Below are positions 1-11,291 of a stretch of DNA of 64,000 bases, piece after piece; within the stretch, counting starts at the first letter, position 1; the number at the start of each line of letters is the position of its first letter. The notes below the pieces were generated by a model that ran no database searches, had not been told where the DNA came from, and was given only the letters and a program-made list of their open reading frames with translations. The translations under genes were made by a program, and so were the position numbers. This DNA is from Didymella arachidicola. Lineage: Eukaryota; Ascomycota; Dothideomycetes; Pleosporales; Didymellaceae. The DNA lies in NCBI GenBank assembly GCA_016630955.3, contig CM049996.1, positions 868,001-932,000 of the forward strand. Direction: 5' to 3'.

Positions 1-1816
1 GGTGCGCACGAGATTACTGTGTCCGTTGAGACAAGCTACTTCAGCACCAGTAGCTCGGTCGAAGATACGGACCGTTTCATCAGAGCTCCCGCTGACAATT
101 CTTCGTCCATCAAATTGCACACAGGCAATTCCTTTGCTGTGACCCTGGAAGGTTCGAATGCATGCGCCCGTCCGCACATCCCACACTTTGACAGTCCTGT
201 CACCAGAAGCAGAAACAATCTGCCCATCCAGAATCTGAATGGCATTGACAGCCGCACCGTGCCCTTCCAAGGTCATGACGAGGTTATATGGTCTCAGAGG
301 TGTGAAGTGCAAATGCTGGTTCTCCACATGCTGCTGCATGTTGATGATGTACTCAGGGAATCGTGCACCGCTCTTTGTTGTGGACGAGGGATACGTGTCG
401 TCAGTAGGAAGCATCTCTCTTCGATTCCAAACCTTGATGGACTTGTCTTTTGAGCAAGTGACCAAGTATCGGTCATCAAATCGGAGGTTCAGCACAGACT
501 CTGCATGCGCCTTCTCGATCTCTTTGATCTTGCGTCCAGTCGAGAATTGCCACAGTATGACTCTGCAATCACTGCCTCCAGAGACCACTAGATCGTGCTC
601 AGGTCGCTCATCGAACTGCAGACACAGCACGGAGGCGCTGTGCCCCGCGAGCGGCTTATGTATCAGGCGCTGGGTATCGAGGTTCCAAATTCTGATGGTA
701 CGGTCCCTACTCCCACTGACGAGATACTTCCCTGAATACTGTATCGTGTACACACACTCAGTGTGCGCTTCTTCGGGGTGATTGGGATGAGGGAGCTGGA
801 AGTTGGAGTAACGGCCGGCGTCCCAGTTATCCTCTAACCTCTTCTTCTGCTTGTACAAGTATTGCCAATTGATCTTAGGTTCTGCACCTGGTAATAATAA
901 AGACGGGTGGATCTGGGGTGTGGTGTTGTCCGTTGTCGTGGAGTCTCCGGATCGTGCGTGCGAGATACGACGCTGTTGTGTACTTTGCGACGGAGTTGCG
1001 ACAATGCCTTCCATCTCATCATCAGCCCTGCTCAAGGCACCCTCATCGGCCTCGACTGCGCCATGCTGTTCACCCCAAGCAGTCTGTTCCTGTACAACAC
1101 CACTCTCAGCAGCTGGGCCATCGCCGAAGAGCTGGCGCTCACCACGCACTCTTCTCTTTGACGAAGGCTTATCAAGGTCCATGTCTTCTGCAGCCCTAGG
1201 GCGTGTCTTGCGCTCCTTCTCCCTGAAACCGACACGTCGCTGCCGTTCTGACTCCTCATACTCGTGCACCTGTGGGAAGTTGGAGTTCCAGCCCTCGAGG
1301 CGGAACAACAGCTTCCACAACGGGCTGTCCAAGACCCGTACTCTCCATGCTCGTGATAGTGTTGATGCTCGCATAAGTGTTTCGGGTTCGAGATATGACA
1401 GGATCTGGAAGGTGATCTCTGGCGGGAGGTGCCTGACGGGGTCGAGATGTAATAATGGGTTTAGTTTCTCAACAATCCTCGCTATCGATGAGGTTCGTAA
1501 CGATCGTAAAATAGCGTACGCAATTTCTTTGGGCTGGATTAGCAATTTGGACTGGCTGTGCATTAGGGCTCAACATACCGCTGCGCTGCTGCTCATCCAG
1601 CCCCATGATCCAGTCTGGCAGGCTGAACTGCTGTGTCTCTGACTCCATGCCGCTGTCGCCGGCGCCCATGACCAGGTCCGTCTCATTTTGGCTGCGCGTG
1701 TCTTCTGAGTAGCCCTCGTCAAATCTGTTGGCGTTCATGATGGATGCGGGGCGGAATGGGTGCATGTACGGCGAACTCGAGAAGTTAGTGGGCGGACCTC
1801 CGAGCGGATCTGCCAT
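1..1816 (-). CDS. F-box/WD40-repeat protein, 3' end cut by window edge
   Basis: Exons 1816-1579 and 1526-1; the 52-bp intron (1527-1578) has donor GTATGT and a GCTAAT branch site. About 588 residues are visible and the frame is still open at base 1, so the C-terminus lies outside. An F-box follows the intron (about residues 106-150, with LPPEITFQILSYLEPE). A charged low-complexity linker comes next, then WD40 blades from about residue 330 (repeats such as YLVSGSRDRTIRIWNL and IVSASGDRTVKVWDV); five are visible and a sixth has begun. This is the layout of SCF ubiquitin-ligase substrate receptors of the beta-TrCP/Pof type: the F-box binds Skp1 and the propeller binds phosphorylated substrate. 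The start was chosen as the first ATG of an open frame with a low-complexity N-terminus. Substrate is unknown and I do not assign an orthologue. Confidence 0.9.
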
Positions 1817-4163
1817 TGCGGTGCTCGAGTATCTGTGGCGTCAGACCTTCGGCGGGAGTGGCGCAAGGGTGTGAAAGAGCGTTGTCAAGGCTTCAGCGCG
1901 AGTGTCGGTGTCGAACGAGGTTGCGCTGACGAGCAGTGATGGCCTTGGGTGCTGCCTGACGCGCCTGCGTGTCGGTCACTGCAGGTACTAACCAGGTCTG
2001 CCGATCCAAGTCGTCCAAACGATACTGCGACTGCGCGCAGACAGCAATATGGTTGTGGATTCCGTCGACGTATTCACAAGAGATTGCTGGTAACGAGGCA
2101 TGTGATACCGCATGCGTGGATGTGGTTATTGTCAGTTCGCACGGCAAAGCCCGCGCCGCTGGCGCCGCTGGCGCCTTCACTGGTCAGCCGCATTCGAGCC
2201 GCTAAGGGCGAGCCACCTGGGCTTCTCCACGCCGAGACACCAGAGCCAGCTTCCTTTGTCAGGACTCGGCAGCAGGGTCCATGATGCACGATTTCCAAGA
2301 ATCCCATGCTCGCACAGTTGCGGCTATCCCTAGCTGAACGACGCAAACAAGGCTAGCGACGGGTACTTGCATCGCTACGCGGTCATGTTATCTCGAACCT
2401 CAGCCATGTGTATCTGAACAGCTAGCCCGGGAGCGTCTACAATTACTGGGCGTCCAGGGCGCGACAGTGCTGTCCAGATATCCTGCCAAGTAAGAGACTA
2501 GCTGCGGTATGTGCTGTACGTGCAGGAGCAACTTGACCTGGTCATATCTTCCAACTGGCTGGGTGCTGATCAACACACGGTACTTGGACATCTGTGAAGT
2601 CTCTCGCTGAGCCAACAGAGCAGCGTGGAGCTAGCAAGTACCTATGTACCACTCGTTCAGAGTAGCAGTCGCACGCTGCTTCTATTCTTGCTTACGCAAG
2701 CGCCGTCAGTCACACGCCAGCGAGGAGGCTGTCACCTGCTCTTACGGGCGCTCACCGATCACCAATACATGCAACGCCTGTGAGCGTGATGAGTACTCGG
2801 CGCGTACAGCTTCGTCAACTACCTGCCGGGGCCACATTGACCGACCAGCAAAAGTTAGACGAAACTCAACATTCAACACAAACTTGACAGGACAGCCGCA
2901 CTCCGGAGAGCTCTCCTACCAGCTGTGAATCGCACGGTCATTGTCTCCGCCTGGCTTGGTGTGTGCGGTCTGCATAAGATCAAAGCTACACTGCCTAAGC
3001 ACCCAAAGTCGTTACAGTGTATGCTGAAGTAGTACCTATGCGGGCAAGATGCGGAGACAGTGAATGCTCCGATATGTGGGACGCAGATCATCGCCAAAGT
3101 AGGGAGCTTCGCCGGCAGCAGAAACAGCTGGAGCGAACAGGCAGCGAGACGGTGAACGGTGATGCCCAACCTTGCCGGAGATGGAATGTCATGAGAACGG
3201 CGCATGGGGCTGCTGGACAGGGCGGGTAGCATGAGATGTCGCCATCAGCCTGGAGGGGATTGGGGGGTTGGGGGGGTGCTGCATAGGCTGGCACGCTTGG
3301 GAGGACGCTGATGGTCAGAGAGCGCCGTTGTCCGCGACAAGAATGTTGTTGGTAGCTAGCCGTCACCCGGACAGATGGCAGGAACATTGACTCTTTAGTG
3401 GTAGGAGAAACGCAGCTCATGAATCACTGCAACACGCGATGCAGCTGGTGAATTGACCCGAGTCAGCTCTCATTCGACACAAAGTGTGGTCGCAGGGTCC
3501 TGTCGGAACCGTGGAAGGGCAGAGCCCTGAGATCTTGGGCGCCGCCACGCGCCGTCATCCAGCGCGAGAGTCGGCGAAGCGGCTGTAGAACCTGTAGAAA
3601 TCATCGCAGCGACCCATGACAGGGTGTAGAGACTGTAGAGGTCCGACGAAGGGTGTGAAGTCGGGTGTACTGGAATCCTGTTACGTCACGTGCAGGGCGA
3701 TGTTTCATAGCACCCCTATCATGCATGCACGGCAGCGGCCACATCCCACACAGCTGGACCGGCACTGCGAGCGCGGCGAAGACTGTCACTAGACTCACCA
3801 CACCTCACCACACTGTACTGTCTGCCTCCAGACTCCCACACCCTTATCGCGCGCCTTGACAGCTGTCGACAAAACCCATTGCTGCGCCCACTGTGCCTGC
3901 CCGTGACAATCGCTCTGGCGCCCCGGACCCTGTCCACTGCTCCTAGCGCCGCTGGGCCTCAGATCGGCCGCTCCCCTAGGCTCCTGGCAGCGTCGCAGGG
4001 AGATGAAGAATTAGAGTAGCGGGCTGCCAGATTGCTTGCTCCCTGCTGAGGTTGACTGCGCGCGCACTGATCCGCCCACGGTTCGGCCCTGCGGTACCTG
4101 CGGTGCTCAATGCAAGCGGGAATCGCGTTCCCCATTTCACATCCGCCCACCGCCTCTTCGCGC
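1817..4163. other. intergenic region, no supported gene
   Basis: This 2.3-kb stretch lies between the divergent F-box/WD40 gene and CDC24, so it must hold both promoters. Only short overlapping frames occur on both strands, with no domain, no consistent codon pattern and no credible splice chain. A G-rich run occurs near 3255-3280. I see no RNA gene. Confidence 0.6.
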
Positions 4164-7100
4164 ATGGCTTCAACATCCACACAAGGGCCACCCGCCCTCA
4201 TGTCCCACCAGAGCTTCCAGAGCCAGTACAGCAGCTACTCGCACAACAGCGCCCGCGACACGCAGGGCACCAATGCTACGAGCACCTCGACGCTGTTCGG
4301 CCAGGCGCCGCCCGTCTTCCCCACGCTGGCGACTCCCGTGAACGGCGGGCCCGTCGAGGCCAGCGACAACGTCCTCAACAAGCGCGCCGACAAGGACACC
4401 TCGCTGTTCCAGCGATGCATGACGCTCGCGCTGCGCCTGCGCGCCATCCCCGGCTTCGAGCGCTGGCTGGTTGAGGAGGAGGACCGCGCCGACGACGACG
4501 ATGGCCCCGTGGACCCTGTGACACTGCTGTGGAGGACGTTCCGGAGGGGCTACCCGCTGATGGACCTCTACAACGCCCTGGGGCCGCCAAACCCCCTGGT
4601 CATCCCCAACGCAAAGGCCGACGAGAAGAGCCAGAAGAAGCACGAGAAGATGGCGACATATAAGTTTATCCAGGCCTGCGTCGGCGAATTGGGCATCTCG
4701 CAGGAGAGCTGCTTCATCCTGACGGATCTGTACGGCGACGACACGACTGGCTTCGTGAAGGTAGGCCGTTGCTCTCTCATCTGTCCAAGTGCACATGCTA
4801 ACTGACTAGGTAACCAACGTCGTCAACCGCGTCCTCGACCAGCTCGTCCAGATGGGCAAGATCAACCCAGCAGCCGCCGACCTCGACGACGGCGCCTCTG
4901 TGAGCTCGACGATTAAGCGCTCGCAGCGCGAGTACATCATCGACGAGCTGGTCAAGACTGAGCGTACGTACGTCCAGCACCTCGAGCTTCTGCAAGAATT
5001 CAAAAAGCTTGTCGAAGAGAAGGGTGTCATCAGCGGCGACCAGATCCACGATATCTTCCTCAACCTGAACGCCCTTCTCGATTTCCAACGCCGGTTTCTT
5101 ATCCGTGTCGAGCAGACCAATGCACTGCCCCCTTCTGAGCAAAACTGGGGAAATCTATTCGTGCTTTACAAGGACGCGTTCAAGGTCTACGAGCCGTACA
5201 TTGCAAATCAGAAGAAGTGCGAACAGATCGCAATGCGCGAGTTCGATAAGCTGAAAGAGACTGGCGGGACCCCTGAGATGCGCCAGATGGTCGAATCACC
5301 CACACTCCTCACATCATTCCTGCTCAAGCCCTTCCAGCGATTGACGAAATACCCATTGCTCCTTTCTGTGAGTCATCATGCGTGGTCTCACTCTACCTTC
5401 CTGCTAACATTTACAGCAACTGCAAAAGAACGGCGATCTTGACGACCAAAGGAAAGAAGACCTCGTCCGTGGTATCGATGCAGCTTCATCTGTCCTTGCA
5501 GGTACAAATGACGCTATTGCTCGCGAAGAGCGCGTCGAAGCAGTTGAAGAGCTCAAGACTCTGGTGGAAGATTGGAAAGGCCACCGCATCGAGGGTTTCG
5601 GCGAGCTGCTGCTCTACGGCCAATTCACTGTGCTGAAGGGCGACAGCATGAGCTCCAAGAACGAGGAGCGTGAGGTGAGTGCTAGATGCTGCAAGGCAGG
5701 AAGACACACTGATAGCGATCACAGTACAAGATCTACCTCTTCGAGATGATCCTCCTTTGCTGCAAGGAGATCAACGTGAACAAGCCGAAGAACAAGATGT
5801 CCACGAGATCACTGGTCACGAAAGACGGAAAGCCAAAGCTGCAACTGAAAGGCCGCATCTTCATGCAGAACGTCACAGAGACCATCTCGTTACAAAAGCC
5901 AGGCTCCTACACATGCCAAATTTTTTGGAAGGGCGACCCAGGGATTGAGAACTTCATCATTCGATTCACCTCGGAGGAGACGATGAAGAAGTGGGCAGCG
6001 CAAGTCGATGCTCAGAGACGCGCATGGAAGGACCAGGCTCGAGCCAGCGCAAACACAACAGCCTCAAAGCCCTCAGACACCAACTTCACCTACATGGCTG
6101 GCCTCAACGTTGAGAATCCTTACGCAGAGCAGGAGGAGGATGATGACGATGACGAGCCTCCTGCCGGCTACCCACGAGACAGCTATGGCATGATGCAGAA
6201 CAGCACAAGCGGCTCTCCTCGATCACGATCAACAACCGGCGAGAGTGGACCACCGATGGACGGAATGGACCCAAGGGCACCACCTCCACGATTCCCTATG
6301 GGTTACCCTGGTACCTCTCAGCCACCACTAACATTGCGCACACAGCAGTTGCAGAATTCAGGTGCGATAGAGTCTCACTTTTCACCCGTTGTGGAAACTC
6401 CCATGTCCTCATACTCCAACGCGCGAACCAGTTCATCATCTGCAGGCACATTCCCGTTCCCTCGACAGACACCACCAAATGGTTATTCCATGGAGGAAAA
6501 CAACAGGTACACGGCACCTGCGCCATCTCGAGGTCATGGTCGTGAGCCATCCGGTCAGTATGCCGCCGCGCGCGCTCAACGGCCATCTTTGCCAGCCAAT
6601 GCCAGTATGTCATCTTCAGGTCAACGTTTGCGGGCAGCTAGTAGCCCCGACATTCATAATGGTAACGTGCCACGTAAAGGACCCAGCGGACCCGTACCAG
6701 ATGTACCACCTTTCCCAACACACTACGCTTATAATGCTGCGATCGTGAACCGCAGTCAAAACAACTCACCGAGTAGCCTGCCACCAAGAGCGGGCACTCA
6801 ATCACCGGCGATCCAAAGAGATCGTCTCATCCAACAAAGAACAGCGGCTGAGCTCTCTACACTTGGCGATTTCCAAGGTGGACCAGCGCGCCGTGATCCA
6901 GGATTCGCGCCTTTGTCTCGAACGATGACACCTGCCTCATCCTTTGAGCGAACAATGACACCCGTGTCCATGGATTCACGGAATATGTCGCCACCCCTTG
7001 CGTCAGAACATTCTAATATCCCGAGTCAGCTGAAAGTCAAGGTTCACTGCCCTTCAGCAGGAAGCTCGATGGTGTTGGTTGTCAGTACCAACATCAGCTT

Positions 7101-7326
7101 CCAGTCTCTCAAAGACCGCATTGACGCGAAGCTCCAGCGATCGACAGCAGTATCGCTTGCTTCTGGTCAGGTGAAGCTGAAATACCTCGACAGTGATGGT
7201 ACATACGTCAGCATTCAGTGTGATGACGACGTTCAGGAAGCATTTGAGAACTGGCAAGAGCAGCAGCGAGATCTCAACCCCGGTGGCGGACAGCTGGGCG
7301 AGATTGAGCTCTTCTGTCAACGATGA
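4164..7326 (+). CDS. CDC24: Cdc24-type Rho guanine nucleotide exchange factor
   Basis: Exons 4164-4760, 4810-5367, 5417-5674 and 5725-7326 give 1004 residues. All three introns are 49-50 bp, GT-AG, and keep frame. Order of domains: Cdc24 calponin-like region (about 70-195); DH domain starting at REYIIDELVKTERTYVQHLE (about 238-415), including the helix LLKPFQRLTKYPLLL; PH domain (about 440-590); long Ser/Pro-rich linker; C-terminal PB1 domain (about 908-1003, with DSDGTYVSIQCDDDVQEAF). This matches the scaffold-bound GEF that loads Cdc42 with GTP at sites of polarised growth; PB1 binds Bem1-type scaffolds. Length is typical for filamentous fungi. An in-frame ATG at 4110 would add 18 residues; I prefer 4164, which starts MASTSTQGPP. 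This is an ordinary, intact gene. Confidence 0.95.
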
Positions 7327-8461
7327 TATATCCCCAAGACATGGCATTGGCACGGCGTTTTTGGCGTATTTGCGATCTTTCCTTCTCTCCTGCTTAATGC
7401 AGGCCATACCCTGCAACCTGGCGAACGGCGTCAGCGCACCTCTTCTTTAACATTATATCCACGATTTGGCATTCCAGAAACGTGCCCTTTCAATCATGGC
7501 CAGCATCACAATGCAAAAGCTGGTCGCACTGGACTGCATCACATCAATATCCTTATCCTCATTGGTTTTCAAGGTGGCATCTTCTTTCCGAGTGTAGGGA
7601 GTGGAGGACGGTTTGTGGAGGACTAAGGGGGAAAAGATTGGGTTTGTGCCTCAGGGCTTGACGAATGATGACGGAATGAAAGCACATTTATCGATCTATA
7701 CTCATGTGCGTTACTATAGGGAGGAGTCTGATAGATGGAGTAGATGAATTGAGGATGACACTTTATGCAGCCTTGGCACACTTTGACACGATGTGCATGG
7801 AACCCCAACAACATGGTCGCTCCAGAGACGGCATGGTCCAGCTCCATGCAACCGCTGCCCAAATGAGCACGCCACAGATGATTCCTGTGGCGGAGCGAAA
7901 TGAGATCCTTCTGTGCACTCGACGGTTGAGGCTTCGAGAGCAATGTGCTGTGGAAGGCAAAGCGAGGGTCCTTCATTGGAGCAAGTAGCAGCCCACTATG
8001 CTGAATTCCGCGTTCCAGGACTGGTGGACATGTTCAAAATGGTCCGCGTCTTGGTGCCCGACATCTCCGGGGTCGGACCTTCTCTCACGCGAAACACCCC
8101 TTGCGTTGACCTCGCGTGGCTCAACGTTTCGACGGAATCAACTGCACATGGCTGATCGAGGGTCCCAGCGTGCAATTAGGCGATGGGCAAGAACACTAGG
8201 CTGTGGGTCTAAATTGACAATCGGGGCGGCAATATATGGGAAAGATTGGAGGAAGGAAGGTTGTCATCGAAATGATTTCGCAATCGGGGCTGCAGGAGTT
8301 GAAAAATATTGGAGAAACGAAGGCTGTATCATCGTAATGACAGCCGCTGTCAATTCTCGCGTGCATCGACTAACTTGTGCTTCCTAGGATAGTTCACTTT
8401 GACAAAAATACACTACATAGTGGCTCTAGGGTTCAAGTAGCTCAGAACAGATCTGATCGAA
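7327..8461. other. intergenic region between convergent genes
   Basis: This is 1.1 kb between the CDC24 stop and the stop of the minus-strand F-box gene, so it should contain two 3' UTRs. No frame with recognisable protein features is present, and no repeat stands out. Confidence 0.55.
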
Positions 8462-10414
8462 CTAAGTGCCACGAGTTCCTCGGCCTCTCCCTCTCCCTCT
8501 AACCCTTCCACCTCTTCCACCTCTTCCACCTCTATTGTTTTGTCTCGAGCCTGGAATCGCACCCCTTGTCCACCGATCCTTCTCGTCTCGCAAGTCTTTC
8601 CAACGCTCATCAAGGCCTCTATACTTCGCATCCTCTCTCTTTAGCCCCCTCTGTGCGACTTCACTGCTGACATCATCCTGCACAAGTAAATGCATACCCA
8701 CACCCTCTTCACTGCCTTGCTCGTACATGCCGAGACTAAGTGCATCACCAAGGGGGTTGTAAGACGCAGCCACGTCTACAGTGCCACTCTCCGTAGTCAC
8801 AGCTTGCGAAAGCAGAGCATCAGGATAAGGATCTGCAATGCCATGGAACGTCAGATTCTGAACCGAGCCTTCAAGACCAGCGTACAGGTTTGGACTCTCA
8901 GCCGAAGGAATCGAGAGACTGTAAACCGGCGAGTCTTCGCGCCCGTGCCAGAAGTCTTCCCGGTAGGCGTCGCGCTTGGGTGGGACGCGAGGGTTCAGGT
9001 ACAGATTCCAGCCTCCACAGACTGCGTTTAGAGCATCCTTGGTGTCGTGTACGATCGCATTGGCGGCGTAGTCTTGGCCTCTTGGCTTCGCGCTTTTCTT
9101 TGTGGGTAGGGTGATGCTGTGATAGGCATGTGAGCCAGCAAGACGCATATCGAAGACTTTGAGCATGCTGTGCATCGATACGCCAACGACGATACGCTCG
9201 AGGCCTTGCGTGGCCAGGGAATAGATTGAGGAGTCGTTTGTTGGGTCCCAGTAAAGACTCTCGACGTCCCGTGGTGAGCGTAGGTCGTGCAGTCGTACAA
9301 TGCCGTCGTAGCCGCCTGATAGAAAGACGTTGCCTGCTCCTGAACCGCCACTAGTACGGCTCGAGACCGGGAGGATAGGGTAAATAGATGTCTGTGAGCT
9401 TCGAGACGTTCCCAGCGTCAATGATCGGTATGGATTTGACAGAAAGCCATCTGATGTAATCCTGTACACTTGGATGGGCTCGCTGGCAGGCCCGATACCA
9501 ATGGCGACTTTATCGTCTGACAAGAAGTTGCAGGACCAGATGCGCCCAGTCCGAGCACCTTGGATGGTAGGTGTCACTTCTGATACTGCCTCAATAGCTT
9601 TCTCTGACACGTCGCAGTCCAGCGGGAATAGAGATAGTGATGTGTCCCCAAGAGTGGCTGCCAACAGAGGCATGCTGGATGAAGATACGGTGAGAGCACC
9701 TACAGATCGATTAATGGTGTCGAAACTCTGCTCGATCGTCTGAGACTGTTGCGCGTCGACATCCAACCTCACAAGCAGCCCGGAGGCTGTACCAAAAACC
9801 ATGGACTCAAAACCTTGCTCTTTCTGATGCGGACGTAGAAGCTGCAGGCTCGTGATATCATCCCTTCCTTCGTCGCCGTCCGGTATCCTATACGTATACC
9901 ACGAGCTTGCATGTTCGATCGAGTCGCTGGTCTTGGCCTTTTGTTTGGTATCATCTTCCTTCCTCGTTCCAGTCTTCTTGACTCTCATCACAACCTGGGC
10001 ACCAGCTGACCATGTCAAAACCTCTCTTCTTCTATCCCACGACCCCAAAGTCTCTTCATAACTGTCAATGCTCGGCTGGTACCCCATAGTCTGACCACGA
10101 GGACCTCTCCATATGACCGACTCCCACGTGTTGAGACTTGTGGTCTCAACGCTAGGTTCCAGATATCTGGCAATGAAACCCTTCCTATCCCAGTTCCGGT
10201 AGAGTGTTGTCAAGCCATGTACGGAGTTGCGTGCATCTGTATCTAGTCCGTTGACGTGGAAGCGCCCTTTCAGTAGAGCTTTCCATCCATCCAAGATCGC
10301 AAATTGCGACAGTCGTTTGCTTGTCAAAGCAAGGTGCAGCAGATCCCGAGGCCGGTCGAAGTGGCTGGTGATTATCGAAATAATCTCATTTGGCAACGTG
10401 TTTAGTGTTGCCAT
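8462..10414 (-). CDS. F-box protein with WD-like repeats and RG-rich tail
   Basis: Single exon, 650 residues, ATG at 10414. The N-terminus is a clear F-box (residues about 5-45, LPNEIISIITSHFDRPRDLLHLALTSKRL). The middle carries divergent WD-type blades, for example NVFLSGGYDGIVRLHDLRS and LERIVVGVSMHSMLKVFDMR. The last 25 or so residues are an RGG/RG tract (GGRGGRGGRVRGRGRGRG). The F-box implies binding to Skp1 in an SCF ubiquitin ligase, with the propeller recruiting substrate; this is family inference. An RG tail is usual for RNA-binding or methylated nuclear proteins and is uncommon in F-box receptors. Neighbouring genes give no functional clue. No intron or damage is visible. Confidence 0.88.
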   Translation of the reverse strand: MATLNTLPNEIISIITSHFDRPRDLLHLALTSKRLSQFAILDGWKALLKGRFHVNGLDTDARNSVHGLTTLYRNWDRKGFIARYLEPSVETTSLNTWESVIWRGPRGQTMGYQPSIDSYEETLGSWDRRREVLTWSAGAQVVMRVKKTGTRKEDDTKQKAKTSDSIEHASSWYTYRIPDGDEGRDDITSLQLLRPHQKEQGFESMVFGTASGLLVRLDVDAQQSQTIEQSFDTINRSVGALTVSSSSMPLLAATLGDTSLSLFPLDCDVSEKAIEAVSEVTPTIQGARTGRIWSCNFLSDDKVAIGIGPASEPIQVYRITSDGFLSNPYRSLTLGTSRSSQTSIYPILPVSSRTSGGSGAGNVFLSGGYDGIVRLHDLRSPRDVESLYWDPTNDSSIYSLATQGLERIVVGVSMHSMLKVFDMRLAGSHAYHSITLPTKKSAKPRGQDYAANAIVHDTKDALNAVCGGWNLYLNPRVPPKRDAYREDFWHGREDSPVYSLSIPSAESPNLYAGLEGSVQNLTFHGIADPYPDALLSQAVTTESGTVDVAASYNPLGDALSLGMYEQGSEEGVGMHLLVQDDVSSEVAQRGLKREDAKYRGLDERWKDLRDEKDRWTRGAIPGSRQNNRGGRGGRGGRVRGRGRGRGTRGT

Positions 10415-11291
10415 GTTGGTCGCTGATTGTTTTCGTCTTGTGATTGCATGGGTCTCGACTTTGTATGTGGTGATTTTTAGGTTCTTGATAGGTAGGGTTG
10501 ACGGCCGGAGTCATTAGGCGCCCCCGGTGATTGTACAGCCGTGACATCTCGTGGGGTTGACCGAAGAGTCACTCTTCGACGATGACGACAGAACAGGCTT
10601 GTGTGGCAATCGCTAGCGCGTGCATCAGCCACAGTCTCCTTTCTCCTGCGGAATCTGCTCATGGTTCGCAACAATTTGCAAAGCTGCATCTGCCGCGAAA
10701 TCGATCCCGAAATACTGCCAACAATGATGCTGCAGATGCAGATCCAAATGCCGTACGACAGCGTGTTCCTGGTTTTTGGACCCGAGCCAGCCACACTCAT
10801 CTTGAAACGGAAATTAAGGTTTGCACTAGTACACGTGAACTCGAAACGCCTGCAGTCTACCGCAACCCTGAGTGGGTTCTCACGCGGTTCACCGCTCGAG
10901 TCATTTCCCGACCATGCTTTCGAGGACTGCCGTTTGAGGCAATGTTCCACTTCAGCTGCTGTGCCTTACAACTTCATTCGTCTCAAATACGATGTCACAC
11001 ATCGACTTGCGGCAAAAGGATTTGCTTGTCCTCGGCCAACCACCACTCCCGGTGCTTAATTGCTTGAGCTATTGGCCCATACCTGCCATGGCGTTGACGA
11101 TTACGGGTCCATTGGAATCTGCCCCGTGATTATCACCATACAAGCGCCGACCTAGACCACGTCTACCCGCAGCTGCCAGGTGCGATCTGCAGATTGCGAC
11201 AGTTATCACCGGCCTTTCTTCACTCAACTTGCTCCATGCAAGCAATCACGAGTCGACACAACTCTTATACATCGCGACACCCAGTTGCGCA
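10415..11291. other. intergenic, divergent promoter region
   Basis: This 877-bp stretch separates the minus-strand F-box gene from the plus-strand G-alpha-like gene. Overlapping frames at 10582-11067 lack domain or splice support. The base after 11229 is probably the 5' leader of the G-alpha-like gene. Confidence 0.5.
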
